In this document: piece after piece, positions 1 to 7,509 of the stretch | How positions within the stretch are numbered: position 1 is the stretch's first letter | Layout of the letters: every line of letters starts with the position of its first letter | NCBI RefSeq assembly: GCF_004011865.1 | Contig: NZ_RKLP01000006.1 | Span: 248,001 to 312,000, forward strand | Source: Prescottella agglutinans | Lineage (GTDB): Bacteria; Actinomycetota; Actinomycetes; Mycobacteriales; Mycobacteriaceae | Direction of reading: 5' to 3' | Length of the DNA stretch: 64,000 nucleotides | The notes under the pieces: model-generated | The model's input: the letters and a program-made list of their open reading frames with translations, nothing else | Database searches by the model: none | What the model was told of the DNA's origin: nothing | Program-made: the position numbers and the translations under genes

Positions 1-1
1 G

Positions 2-544
2 CCCATCGCGGGCATCCTGCTCGCGCTGCTGCGGGACGGCGTTCCTGTGCTGGGGCTGACCTGGTTGCCGCTGACGGGGGAGCGGTTCGCCGCCGCCGAG
101 GGCGGGCCGATGTACCGCAACGGGGTCGCCCTGCCGCCGCTCGAACGCAGCGAACTGTCGTCGGCGATGATCGGCTTCGGAGCGTTCAACCTCGACAGCC
201 GCGGCCGCATCCCGGGCACCTACCGCTTCGACCTGCTCGGTCAGCTGAGCCGCGTCTCGTCCCGGATCCGGATGCACGGATCGACCGGGGCGGATCTCGC
301 CTACACCGCCGCCGGAATCCTCGGCGGCGCCGTGGTGTTCGGACATCACGTGTGGGACAACGCGGCCGGCGTCGCGCTGGTGCGGGCCGCCGGTGGTGTG
401 GTCACGGATCTTCGCGGCGACGACTGGCACGTCGGTTCGCGCTCGGTCCTCGCCGCCGCGCCCGGCGTGCACGGCGAACTGCTCGACATTCTCCACTCTC
501 TGGGCGACCCGGAGGGCAGGCCTGAAGGAGGGCCACCACAATGA
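2..544 (+). CDS. impA: Inositol monophosphatase family protein of the his operon (5' end outside window)
   Basis: A metal-dependent phosphatase of the inositol monophosphatase fold. The gene enters the window already in frame from base 2, so the N-terminus with the first metal motif is missing. The second signature [15 protein letters not shown] is present near the C-terminus, with the Asp that binds metal. Its stop overlaps the hisF start by 4 bases (ATGA), so it is translationally coupled. The position directly before hisF matches impA of mycobacteria. It may act as histidinol-phosphatase or as inositol monophosphatase; sequence alone does not decide this. Confidence 0.85.
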   Translation, partial: PIAGILLALLRDGVPVLGLTWLPLTGERFAAAEGGPMYRNGVALPPLERSELSSAMIGFGAFNLDSRGRIPGTYRFDLLGQLSRVSSRIRMHGSTGADLAYTAAGILGGAVVFGHHVWDNAAGVALVRAAGGVVTDLRGDDWHVGSRSVLAAAPGVHGELLDILHSLGDPEGRPEGGPPQ

Positions 545-1314
545 CTTTGGCTGTTCGCGTGATCCCGTGCCTCGACGTCGACGCGGGTCGCGTCGTCAAG
601 GGCGTCAATTTCGAGAACCTGCGGGATGCAGGTGACCCGGTCGAGCTCGCCGCGACGTACGACGCGCAGGGCGCAGACGAGCTGACCTTCCTGGACGTCA
701 CCGCCTCCAGCGGTGACCGCGGCACGATGCTCGACGTCGTCACCCGCACCGCCGAGCAGGTCTTCATCCCGCTCACCGTCGGTGGCGGCGTGCGGACCGT
801 CGAGGACGTCGACCGCCTGCTGCGCGCCGGCGCCGACAAGGTCAGCGTCAACACCGCCGCGATCGCCCGCCCGGAGGTGCTGCGGGAGATGTCGGAGCGG
901 TTCGGTTCGCAGTGCATCGTGCTGTCGGTCGACGCCCGCACCGTTCCGGAGGGGCAGGAGCCCACCCCGTCGGGCTGGGAGGTCACCACGCACGGTGGCA
1001 AGCGCGGCACCGGGATCGACGCCGTCGAGTGGGCGATCCGCGGCGCCGAGTTGGGCGTCGGCGAGATCCTGCTCAACTCGATGGACGCCGACGGCACCAA
1101 AGCCGGCTTCGACCTGAAGATGATCCGGGCCGTCCGTGCCGCGGTGCACGTGCCGGTCATCGCCAGCGGCGGCGCGGGCGCCGTCGAACACTTCGCGCCC
1201 GCCGTCGAGGCAGGCGCCGACGCCGTCCTGGCGGCCAGCGTGTTCCACTTCGGGGACATGACGATCGGGGACGTCAAGGCGTCCATGCGTGCAGAAGGGA
1301 TCACCGTCCGATGA
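541..1314 (+). CDS. hisF: Imidazole glycerol phosphate synthase cyclase subunit HisF
   Basis: Cyclase half of the HisF-HisH complex in histidine synthesis. It closes the imidazole ring from PRFAR and ammonia to give IGP and AICAR. The 257 residues form a full TIM barrel with the usual start [18 protein letters not shown]. Catalytic Asp12 is visible and the second catalytic Asp is at 131 in VLSVDAR. A strong ribosome site (AAGGAGG) lies 8-14 bases before the ATG, inside the end of impA. The stop overlaps the hisI start by 4 bases. Confidence 0.98.
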   Translation: MTLAVRVIPCLDVDAGRVVKGVNFENLRDAGDPVELAATYDAQGADELTFLDVTASSGDRGTMLDVVTRTAEQVFIPLTVGGGVRTVEDVDRLLRAGADKVSVNTAAIARPEVLREMSERFGSQCIVLSVDARTVPEGQEPTPSGWEVTTHGGKRGTGIDAVEWAIRGAELGVGEILLNSMDADGTKAGFDLKMIRAVRAAVHVPVIASGGAGAVEHFAPAVEAGADAVLAASVFHFGDMTIGDVKASMRAEGITVR

Positions 1315-1658
1315 GCCTCGACCCGTCGATCGCCGCCCGTCTCAAGCGCAACGAGGCCGGGCTGTTCAGTGCCGTCGCGCAGGAGAAGTCCACCGGCGAC
1401 GTCCTGATGGTCGCGTGGATGGACGACGAGGCACTCGCGCGCACCCTCGAGACCCGCAAGGGCACCTACTACTCGCGCTCGCGTCAGCAGTACTGGGTCA
1501 AGGGCGAGACGTCCGGCCACACGCAGTACGTGCACGAGGTGCGCCTCGACTGCGACGGCGACACCGTGCTGCTGATCGTCGACCAGGAGGGTGCCGCGTG
1601 CCACACCGGCACGCACACCTGCTTCGACACGGACGTGCTGCTCGCCGCCGAGTCCTGA
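1311..1658 (+). CDS. hisI: Phosphoribosyl-AMP cyclohydrolase HisI
   Basis: Opens the adenine ring of phosphoribosyl-AMP, the third step of histidine synthesis. It is a 115-residue protein of the monofunctional type, without the HisE domain. The magnesium motif D80-C-D-G-D and zinc cysteines at 81, 97 and 104 ([10 protein letters not shown]) are all present. The ATG start is fixed by the ATGA overlap with hisF. It is the last his gene here. The next gene is convergent and only 17 bases away, and a perfect 12-bp palindrome (1659-1670) occupies most of the gap. Confidence 0.97.
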   Translation: MSLDPSIAARLKRNEAGLFSAVAQEKSTGDVLMVAWMDDEALARTLETRKGTYYSRSRQQYWVKGETSGHTQYVHEVRLDCDGDTVLLIVDQEGAACHTGTHTCFDTDVLLAAES

Positions 1659-1675
1659 CGACGATCGTCGGAAGG

Positions 1676-3142
1676 TCATCGTTCGACGACGACGCGGAAG
1701 TGTTCGAGCGATCTGTCGGAGGCGTCCGGGATCTCCATGCCGGCGTCCACACCGCTGCGCAGATAGTCGATTACGGCCTGGCCGAGACGTTCACCCGGGA
1801 CCACCGCGGGAATACCCGGCGGATACGGGGTGATCTGTTCGGCCGCGATGCGTCCGGCGGCGTGGTCGGCGGCGATCATTTCCACGCTGCCGAAGAAGGC
1901 GTCGCGTGGCGATTGCACCGACTCGAGTTGCAACTCCTCGGGACTCGGCAGTGCAATCTGTGGCGGCGGATCGAAGGATGCTGCAGCCCGGGTCACGGAC
2001 CGGAGGGATTCCACGAGTCGGTCGACGGTGGTGTCGTCGTCGGCCGTCGACAACGTCGCCAGAACCCTTCGGTGATCGGTCATGCCGAGATCGACGTGGC
2101 AGTGGTCCCGGAGCCAATCTGTGCATTGGTACCCGGACACGCCGAGTGCACTGACGTCGACGAGTATCTGCAATCGGTCCAGATCATGGGAGGCCTGTTC
2201 ACCGAGCAAGCGGTCGTCGAGCACGGCGAGTCCGCCGATGCCGCCGATTCGCTCACGTTCTTCGCCCGCGAGAGAGAGTGCGCGGCCTAGCAACTCGGTG
2301 CCGCGTTCGACCATCTGTCTCCGCCACCCGTCCATCGCCGAGTACAACATCACGTTCGGGCTCGTGGTCATCAGCAGATCCGCACACTGCGACAGGTGCG
2401 CGCCGTCGACCAGATCGCCCTGCACGTGATAGACCGACCCCTGCTCGAAGCCGGCGCCCATCTTGTGGATGCTCACCACGCAGACGTCGGCGCCCGCGTC
2501 CATGGCCCACGTCGGCAAGTCGTCGTGGAAGGGGAGGTGCGCTCCCCACGCCTCGTCGACGATCAGCGGCTTGCCTCGTTCGTGGCACACGTCGGCGATG
2601 GCCCCGATGTCCGCGCAGGTGCCGTACGGGCTGGGGCTCACGATCAATGCGCCGGCCGCATCCGGGTTCTCGTCCCACGAGTCGCGTACCTGGCTCGGGG
2701 AGGGCGGATGTGAGAGGTGCTTGTCCTCGTCCCACCGTGGGGTGATCCACCGGGGAGTGACACCACTGAAGATCAACCCCGCGACGATCGACTTGTGCGA
2801 GTCGCGCGCCACGAGCAATCCGCCGGGATCGTTTCCCGCGACCGCCATCATCGCTGCCTTGACGGACAGCGAGCTACCGCAGGTGGAGAAGAATGCCTGG
2901 TCGGCGCGCACCGCCTCGGCCATCAGTTGCTCGGCGGCGGCCAGATAGCCGTTGGACGACTTCCGGTCGTCGAGACCGCCCGAGGCAAGTACGTCCGAAC
3001 GGAAAGGATCGGTGCCGAGGGCCTCGAGCACTCGGGCGTCCACACCACGGCCTTGGCGATGCCCGGGCGGCGAGAACCCGTAGCGGTTCAATCGGTGATA
3101 CTGCTCCAACGCCTCCAACAGGGGTGCCTGTGATTGATCCAT
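1676..3142 (-). CDS. Orn/Lys/Arg decarboxylase-family PLP enzyme
   Basis: A fold-type I PLP enzyme of the major Orn/Lys/Arg decarboxylase domain, 488 residues from the ATG. The cofactor lysine is K227 in SIHKMG, the partner Asp is in VDEAWGAH, and the substrate-side motif FSPPGHRQG is near the N-terminus. The substrate (ornithine, lysine or arginine) cannot be told. An in-frame TTG 33 bases upstream is a poorer start. A GATT-N16-GGGTAT element ends about 9 bases before the ATG, which suggests a nearly leaderless transcript. The gene is convergent with hisI and divergent from the membrane protein at 3315. Confidence 0.85.
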   Translation of the reverse strand: MDQSQAPLLEALEQYHRLNRYGFSPPGHRQGRGVDARVLEALGTDPFRSDVLASGGLDDRKSSNGYLAAAEQLMAEAVRADQAFFSTCGSSLSVKAAMMAVAGNDPGGLLVARDSHKSIVAGLIFSGVTPRWITPRWDEDKHLSHPPSPSQVRDSWDENPDAAGALIVSPSPYGTCADIGAIADVCHERGKPLIVDEAWGAHLPFHDDLPTWAMDAGADVCVVSIHKMGAGFEQGSVYHVQGDLVDGAHLSQCADLLMTTSPNVMLYSAMDGWRRQMVERGTELLGRALSLAGEERERIGGIGGLAVLDDRLLGEQASHDLDRLQILVDVSALGVSGYQCTDWLRDHCHVDLGMTDHRRVLATLSTADDDTTVDRLVESLRSVTRAAASFDPPPQIALPSPEELQLESVQSPRDAFFGSVEMIAADHAAGRIAAEQITPYPPGIPAVVPGERLGQAVIDYLRSGVDAGMEIPDASDRSLEHFRVVVER

Positions 3143-3151
3143 GACTTCCGC

Positions 3152-3177
3152 ATACCCCGCGCCGCTCCCGAACAATC
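3152..3177 (-). promoter_or_regulatory. Weak SigB/SigF-type promoter for the decarboxylase
   Basis: GATT (3174-3177) - 16 bases - GGGTAT (3152-3157), read on the minus strand. The -10 is ideal. The -35 fits only the looser GNNT form known from Streptomyces SigB. The start site would fall a few bases before the ATG at 3142. Confidence 0.4.
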
Positions 3178-3221
3178 TCTTCGTGACGGCAGGTCGGCTC
3201 GCGGTCGCCGGCCGTGGCGAG

Positions 3222-3246
3222 GTTTGTCCCGCCCCGGTTCGGGTAG
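3222..3246 (+). promoter_or_regulatory. SigB/SigF-type promoter for the 3315 gene
   Basis: GTTT (3222-3225) - 15 bases - GGGTAG (3241-3246). This matches the general-stress sigma consensus GTTT-N14-17-GGGTA(T/A). It lies 68 bases before the ATG at 3315. Confidence 0.65.
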
Positions 3247-3314
3247 GTCACTGTCATCACGGAATCCGCTTCGCATTCACGTAGCTGTGCCGGCGAATCG
3301 TCTCAGGAGTAGGC

Positions 3315-3719
3315 ATGTACATTCTCGGACTCGTCCTACTGATCGTGGCCGTTGCGATCGGTGTGGCGGGAGTTGTCACGAATACCGGAACCAGCCACAT
3401 GGTGGGCGGCGAATTCTCCGTCTTCGGAGTGCACATGACCGGCTCGACCGGAGCCTTGTTCCTTGTGGGAATCGTCGTGGGTGCGGCCGGAATGCTGGGA
3501 CTGAGCATGGTGCTGGCTGCGTCGCGACGCCGCGCGCGTCAGTCGCGCCAGACTCGACGGGAACTCGAACGGACTCAGGCGGCGCTCAACGTGGATCGAG
3601 GTGACGCTGCCGCACCGACCCGCGCACAATCTGCGCCCGACACGGCGCCCCGGATGTCGCGAAGCTGGAAACATCCGTTCGGTGGGGCTGCGCGGTCGAC
3701 ACTGTCCCCGTCCCATTGA
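3315..3719 (+). CDS. Small membrane protein of unknown function
   Basis: A 134-residue protein with two hydrophobic segments, about residues 2-24 and 44-66, then a basic Arg-rich stretch (71-83) and a polar tail that should be cytoplasmic. I do not recognise a named family. A CAGGAG-like ribosome site precedes the ATG, and a SigF-type promoter stands upstream. The F420-type oxidoreductase gene follows on the same strand after 74 bases with no promoter I can see, so the two may be cotranscribed. Confidence 0.75.
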   Translation: MYILGLVLLIVAVAIGVAGVVTNTGTSHMVGGEFSVFGVHMTGSTGALFLVGIVVGAAGMLGLSMVLAASRRRARQSRQTRRELERTQAALNVDRGDAAAPTRAQSAPDTAPRMSRSWKHPFGGAARSTLSPSH

Positions 3720-3793
3720 CGATCTTCTCGTACAGGCTTACCGGATCGGCGAAACCTTCTCCGGCGCAGCGCGATAACGGGAGCGGAAGCACC

Positions 3794-4762
3794 GTGAAGA
3801 TCGGATACAAGCTGTTCGCGGAGGCGTATTCGCCGACCGAGTTGGTTCGGCAGGCGGTACAGGCCGAAGCTGCAGGTTTCGACTTCGTCGAGATCAGCGA
3901 CCACTACCACCCGTGGCTGCACGACCAGAACCATTCGGGTTTCGCATGGTCGATTCTCGGTTCGATTGCGGCGAGGACGGCGACCCTGGGTCTCGCCACC
4001 GGGGTGACGTGTCCGTTCATCCGATACCACCCGGCGATCATCGCTCAGGCAGCCGCGACGACCGCACTCTTGTCCGGAGGAAGGTTCGTCCTCGGGGTCG
4101 GGAGCGGGGAGCGGCTCAACGAACACGTCGTTGCACGGGGGTGGCCGTCGGCATCGACGCGCTCCGAGATGCTGCGCGAATCGATCGAGGTGATCCGTCT
4201 GCTGTGGAGCGGCGGTTACCACAGCTACCACGGCAGGCACATCGACCTCGAAGATGCCCGGGTGTTCGATCTGCCCGACCCCCTGCCGCCGATCGTGGTC
4301 GCGGCATCGGGAGGACGCTCCGTCGTGATCGCCGCCGAGTCCGGAGATGGGCTCTTCGCGACGGAGGCGGATCCCGAACTGGTGGACGAGTACAGCCGAG
4401 CCGGCGGTGCGGGGCCACGTTATGCCGAGGTCTCGCTCGCGTGGGCGCCCACCGACAAGGAGGCGCTGGAATCGGCCCACCGGCTGTTTCGGTTCTCGGC
4501 TGCAGGTTGGAAGGTCCAGGCCGAACTGCCGAACCCGATCAACTTCGAGGCTGCGGCATCGGTGGTCCGTGAGTCCGACATCGCCGAGAGCTTCGGATAC
4601 GGGCCGAATGTCACACGCCACGCTGAACGGGTACGAAAGTACGCCAAGGCGGGATTCGACCATCTCGCGTTGGTCAACGCCGGCCCCGATGTCGACGGGT
4701 TTTTCCGCTTCTATGCCGATGAGCTCGCGCCGGCCTTGTCGTCCAGCGCTATCGGTGAGTGA
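3794..4762 (+). CDS. LLM-class F420-dependent oxidoreductase, G6PDH-like family (TIGR03557 type)
   Basis: A 322-residue TIM-barrel enzyme of the luciferase-like group, closest by eye to the F420-dependent glucose-6-phosphate dehydrogenase-like family. Typical blocks are KIGYKLFAEAYSP, EISDHYHPWLHDQ, TGVTCPFIRYHPAI and VGSGERLNEH. It should use coenzyme F420 for hydride transfer. The substrate is unknown, and glucose-6-phosphate should not be assumed. GTG at 3794 is chosen because the family motif begins right there; the upstream in-frame ATG at 3716 adds an unconserved leader. Confidence 0.88.
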   Translation: MKIGYKLFAEAYSPTELVRQAVQAEAAGFDFVEISDHYHPWLHDQNHSGFAWSILGSIAARTATLGLATGVTCPFIRYHPAIIAQAAATTALLSGGRFVLGVGSGERLNEHVVARGWPSASTRSEMLRESIEVIRLLWSGGYHSYHGRHIDLEDARVFDLPDPLPPIVVAASGGRSVVIAAESGDGLFATEADPELVDEYSRAGGAGPRYAEVSLAWAPTDKEALESAHRLFRFSAAGWKVQAELPNPINFEAAASVVRESDIAESFGYGPNVTRHAERVRKYAKAGFDHLALVNAGPDVDGFFRFYADELAPALSSSAIGE

Positions 4763-4844
4763 CAGCGCGAGACGCGGTTGGTTCGGACCCGGAACAAAGA
4801 GCGACAGAGCGTTTTTCGCCGCGGTGAGAAGGGAGAGGTTTCCG

Positions 4845-4968
4845 ATGCCGAAGACGAGTCGTCGTTCAGCGATTGCACATCGAGGGACGCTCCACAATGA
4901 GCAAAGACGAACTGGTCGAAGCGATCGAGAAGGAGAATCGACGTCGAAGCGCCGCGGATCGGGGTTGA
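4845..4968 (+). pseudogene. Remnant of a ChaB-like small protein (broken)
   Basis: The start at 4845 has a good ribosome site (GGGAGAGG) and begins MPKTSRRS, like actinobacterial ChaB-type proteins. A different frame, ending at TGA 4966-4968, encodes IEGRSTMSKDELVEAIEKEN, which looks like the C-terminal Rho-N-like helix region of the same family. The 100 or so residues between are gone and the frame is shifted. I read this as an internal deletion. It could instead be a 23-residue peptide starting at ATG 4897, which is less likely. Confidence 0.6.
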
Positions 4969-4987
4969 TGGATGCGGCGCCGGCTGA

Positions 4988-5033
4988 CGTCTCCGCCCGG
5001 CCCGATCATCCGTCTCCGCCCGGCCCGATCATC
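4988..5033. repeat. Perfect 23-bp tandem duplication
   Basis: The unit at 4988-5010 is repeated exactly at 5011-5033. The second copy covers the stop codon of the diiron-enzyme gene (5029-5031), so the duplication sits at its 3' end. Confidence 0.9.
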
Positions 5034-6078
5034 GCGTGCGAAGTGAGGTAACGCCGCGAGACCAGGCCCGACTCATGTGCGCGCCGAGATGCTCGTCGAA
5101 GACGAGACAGGTCGCGGCGCCGAAGAGAATGTCGTCGCGGTACGAGGGTTGCTGCATGGCGAGCCCACCGGCGAGATCCCGAACCGCGATCTGTTCGTGC
5201 ACCGAATCGGCCTCGACGTGTTCGTCGAAGAATTGCGTCGCCCCGACGCCGAACCCGAGTCGTCGCAGTCCGGCCGCCAGTCTCTTGCTCGGCAGCGCCG
5301 ACGTTGTTTCGACGGCACACAGGTGACCCACGAGTGCGCCGAGGCGGGCGCGATGGATGCCGAAATACGACAACGCATTCAGAGACGCCAGCGTGAGCGC
5401 GGGAACAGCGTCGACATAGTGGGCGTAGTGCGCCGACAGGCCGAGCGCACCCATGGTCCGGGCGAACAGTCGAGAGTGCATTCGATCGAACCGCCCGCCG
5501 CCGTACTCGTCGGACTGGATCTCGACCAGCGCCGCCTTCGGTGGTCCCTGGAGTCGCGGGATCCCACACGTATGGAGGTCGGCCTCCCGCAGTTGGTTGA
5601 GGGACCGGTGAACGACGAACTCGCGAAACTGTTCGATGTCTGCATCCGCCGCCATGAATCCCGCCAGGCCGGGGTCCGTCGTCGGCGCCGTCATCTCCCA
5701 CAGCGCCGACACCACGTCGTCTCCGAATTCGGATCGCGCAGCGAGCGTGATCGATTCGGCTTGGGCGCGTAGCGCGGCATCGAACGGAACCTCGAGACTT
5801 CGCCGCAGGCCGAGCAGCTGCGCGTTCCATTCCCACGAATCGTCGACGCCCGCGATGCCGGCAAGATGCAGTTCGTACAGCATCGTGAGCGCCAGTTGGG
5901 CGTCGTCGTCGAGCAGCATCTCCGCAGCCTCGCCCCGGTATCGATCATCGACGGAAGGGGGCGGCAGATCGTCGGGGGAGCGCTCGGCGCGCAGGACGTC
6001 GACGACGCCGGCGCTCAACGGACCCCGCGGCTCGGGCATGGGCATGGGTTCGAACTTGTGCTCGGCGACGACATCCAC
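5029..6078 (-). CDS. Iron-containing redox enzyme (heme-oxygenase-like diiron oxidase family)
   Basis: A 349-residue all-helical protein of the iron-containing redox enzyme family. Metal-ligand patterns typical of heme-oxygenase-like diiron oxidases are visible: EIQSDEYGGG followed by RFDRMHSRLF, and FFDEHVEADSVHEQIA in the last core helix. Known relatives do N-oxygenation or oxidative C-C cleavage, but the substrate here is unknown. GTG 6078 has GGGAG upstream and directly follows the CDGSH stop codon. It is the last gene of the csbD - methyltransferase - CDGSH - oxidase operon, so the CDGSH protein is a natural candidate electron donor. Confidence 0.85.
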   Translation of the reverse strand: MDVVAEHKFEPMPMPEPRGPLSAGVVDVLRAERSPDDLPPPSVDDRYRGEAAEMLLDDDAQLALTMLYELHLAGIAGVDDSWEWNAQLLGLRRSLEVPFDAALRAQAESITLAARSEFGDDVVSALWEMTAPTTDPGLAGFMAADADIEQFREFVVHRSLNQLREADLHTCGIPRLQGPPKAALVEIQSDEYGGGRFDRMHSRLFARTMGALGLSAHYAHYVDAVPALTLASLNALSYFGIHRARLGALVGHLCAVETTSALPSKRLAAGLRRLGFGVGATQFFDEHVEADSVHEQIAVRDLAGGLAMQQPSYRDDILFGAATCLVFDEHLGAHMSRAWSRGVTSLRTR

Positions 6079-6321
6079 CTAATCGCTCCCTTCGTTCTTC
6101 GGCGGTCCGATGTCAATCCGGCGATCGGTGCGCCTACGGCGTTTGTGCGTTCCGTCGCAGAACGGGGGGCGGGCTGTCCGTCCACACCGGCACAGTGCAC
6201 AGATCCTCGGTCGTGAGGAGATCTGCCGGCCTGCGCCATCGACTACGGCGACGGATCCCCGCACGAGCAGTGGTCCGTCGGGGCACACCGAGATCGTGAC
6301 ATCCTCATCGGCGCTGGTCAT
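6079..6321 (-). CDS. CDGSH iron-sulfur domain protein
   Basis: An 80-residue soluble protein with one CDGSH domain. The 2Fe-2S ligands lie in CRCGRTARPPFCDGTH: three Cys and the final His, with Thr in place of the common Ser. The N-terminal half, with DGPLLVRG, is the usual beta-rich part. The start overlaps the methyltransferase stop (ATGA), and its stop abuts the GTG of the diiron enzyme, so the three are tightly coupled. Such proteins carry electrons or clusters. Donation to the neighbouring oxidase is inference. Confidence 0.9.
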   Translation of the reverse strand: MTSADEDVTISVCPDGPLLVRGSVAVVDGAGRQISSRPRICALCRCGRTARPPFCDGTHKRRRRTDRRIDIGPPKNEGSD

Positions 6322-7031
6322 TTCACAGCCCTGAGGACCACGATGTCTTCGTGGTCCTCGTTTCCGAGTAGGCCCCGCTCGCGAAGCATGGCAGCTCTCG
6401 CGGTAAGTACCGGACCGAACGGGATACTGGCGGCGGCAACGACGTCGACGTCGAGACCTTGTTGTTCGAGAAGCGAGCGGGTGGCATCGATTCCGCAGAG
6501 TGTGGACTGGACGAGCAGCAGAACACCTCCGGATGCAAGGAGTTCCGGGACGTCCCTGCAGATCCGGTCGATGTATGCGCGGCCGTCTCGCCCGGCATCC
6601 CAGCATCTCGCCAAGCCCCTGGTCGGCAGGTGTTCTTCGGCAGTCGGCACGTACGGGGGATTGGTGACGACGACGTCGAATTGGCTTCCGTGCAGTGGTC
6701 GAACGAGATCTCCGTGCACCACCCGTACGCGGACACCGTTCAGCGCCGCGTTCAATCGTGTGTTCAGCAGGGAGCGGCGGTCGACGTCGACCGCGGTGAT
6801 CCGGGCCGTGCCCGCGAGTCCGGCGGACACGGACAGGAGACCGGTACCGGCACCCACGTCCAAGACGCGGGTCCGGTGCTCGATCGGTTCGCATACAAGT
6901 GTGCGCGCCAAGAGGAAACTGTCCGCTTGGGGCGGATAAACCCCAGGTAGCCGCACCAATCGATGCGGGCGCCGCGGACGTCCGGTGAGTTCACCGGATC
7001 GGCGCGTGGGCCGGGCCGTCGTCCACCGCAT
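6318..7031 (-). CDS. HemK/PrmC-like class I SAM methyltransferase
   Basis: A 237-residue Rossmann methyltransferase. The SAM-binding loop is LDVGAGTGLLSVSAG, the acidic strand is TAVDVD, and the substrate motif is NPPYVP, which is typical of enzymes that methylate amide or amino nitrogens in proteins (PrmC, HemK2/MTQ2 group). It is not the main prmC, which normally follows prfA. The ATG at 7031 has little ribosome site, so the true start may be a little further in, near the conserved LVRLPGVYPPQADS block. It lies 6 bases after csbD. Confidence 0.82.
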   Translation of the reverse strand: MRWTTARPTRRSGELTGRPRRPHRLVRLPGVYPPQADSFLLARTLVCEPIEHRTRVLDVGAGTGLLSVSAGLAGTARITAVDVDRRSLLNTRLNAALNGVRVRVVHGDLVRPLHGSQFDVVVTNPPYVPTAEEHLPTRGLARCWDAGRDGRAYIDRICRDVPELLASGGVLLLVQSTLCGIDATRSLLEQQGLDVDVVAAASIPFGPVLTARAAMLRERGLLGNEDHEDIVVLRAVK

Positions 7032-7037
7032 CGGATG

Positions 7038-7289
7038 CTACTTGTCCTGGTGGGCTCGCTGTCGTGCTTCCTGAGCCGACGCCTTGCCGCGTGCCTTCTC
7101 TGCCTCGGCCTCCTTCGCTGCCGCTTCGCGCTGTGCCGAACCCTTCGCCTGCTGGGCCTTCCCCTCGCGGACCATGTCGTCCTGACCGGTCACTGCGCCG
7201 GCAGCCTCTTTGGTCTTGCCTTTGACGCCTTCGACGACGCCCTTGACCGCCTCCGCGGGTCCTGACTTCTTCTTGTCTGTCATGATCAT
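7038..7289 (-). CDS. CsbD family stress protein
   Basis: An 83-residue, highly charged, Ala/Lys/Glu-rich protein without hydrophobic segments. The central AVKGVVEGVKGKTKEAAG block is the CsbD core. CsbD proteins are general-stress markers whose action is unknown. Two starts are possible, ATG 7289 or ATG 7283; AAGGGA lies about 5 or 11 bases before them. It is the first gene of the operon that ends with the diiron enzyme, and a SigF-type promoter lies just upstream. Confidence 0.85.
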   Translation of the reverse strand: MIMTDKKKSGPAEAVKGVVEGVKGKTKEAAGAVTGQDDMVREGKAQQAKGSAQREAAAKEAEAEKARGKASAQEARQRAHQDK

Positions 7290-7322
7290 CGATTCCCTTC
7301 GTCCGACAACGACTTCGTAGCG

Positions 7323-7348
7323 CTACCCGAATGGAGCATCCGGCAAAC
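7323..7348 (-). promoter_or_regulatory. SigB/SigF-type promoter of the csbD operon
   Basis: On the minus strand GTTT (7345-7348) - 16 bases - GGGTAG (7323-7328), about 33 bases before the csbD ATG. Both boxes are intact. Confidence 0.7.
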
Positions 7349-7450
7349 ATCGCCAATGCGCTCGACCCCTCAGTGGCCGACCTGGTCGGAAAGCGAGGCG
7401 TTGTCGTCAGACCCAGAGTGGCGACGGCGAGGCCAACGAGTGCGGACGAC

Positions 7451-7475
7451 GTTTGCTACCAGCCGTTCGGGGTAC
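7451..7475 (+). promoter_or_regulatory. SigB/SigF-type promoter of the alcohol dehydrogenase
   Basis: GTTT (7451-7454) - 15 bases - GGGTAC (7470-7475), 34 bases before the GTG at 7510. It points away from the csbD promoter about 100 bases upstream. Confidence 0.7.
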
Positions 7476-7509
7476 GCATTCGAGAGTAGTGCCGAGTGGA
7501 GGAGCTCCC

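Noticed and set aside
1659-1670. Palindrome CGACGATCGTCG between hisI and the decarboxylase as a terminator
   Set aside because: It has no loop and no T-run; it may act as a weak barrier but cannot be called.
4811-4836. GTTT-N16-GGGAGA before the ChaB remnant as a SigF-type promoter
   Set aside because: GGGAGA coincides with the ribosome site of that frame and deviates from GGG(T/A)A.
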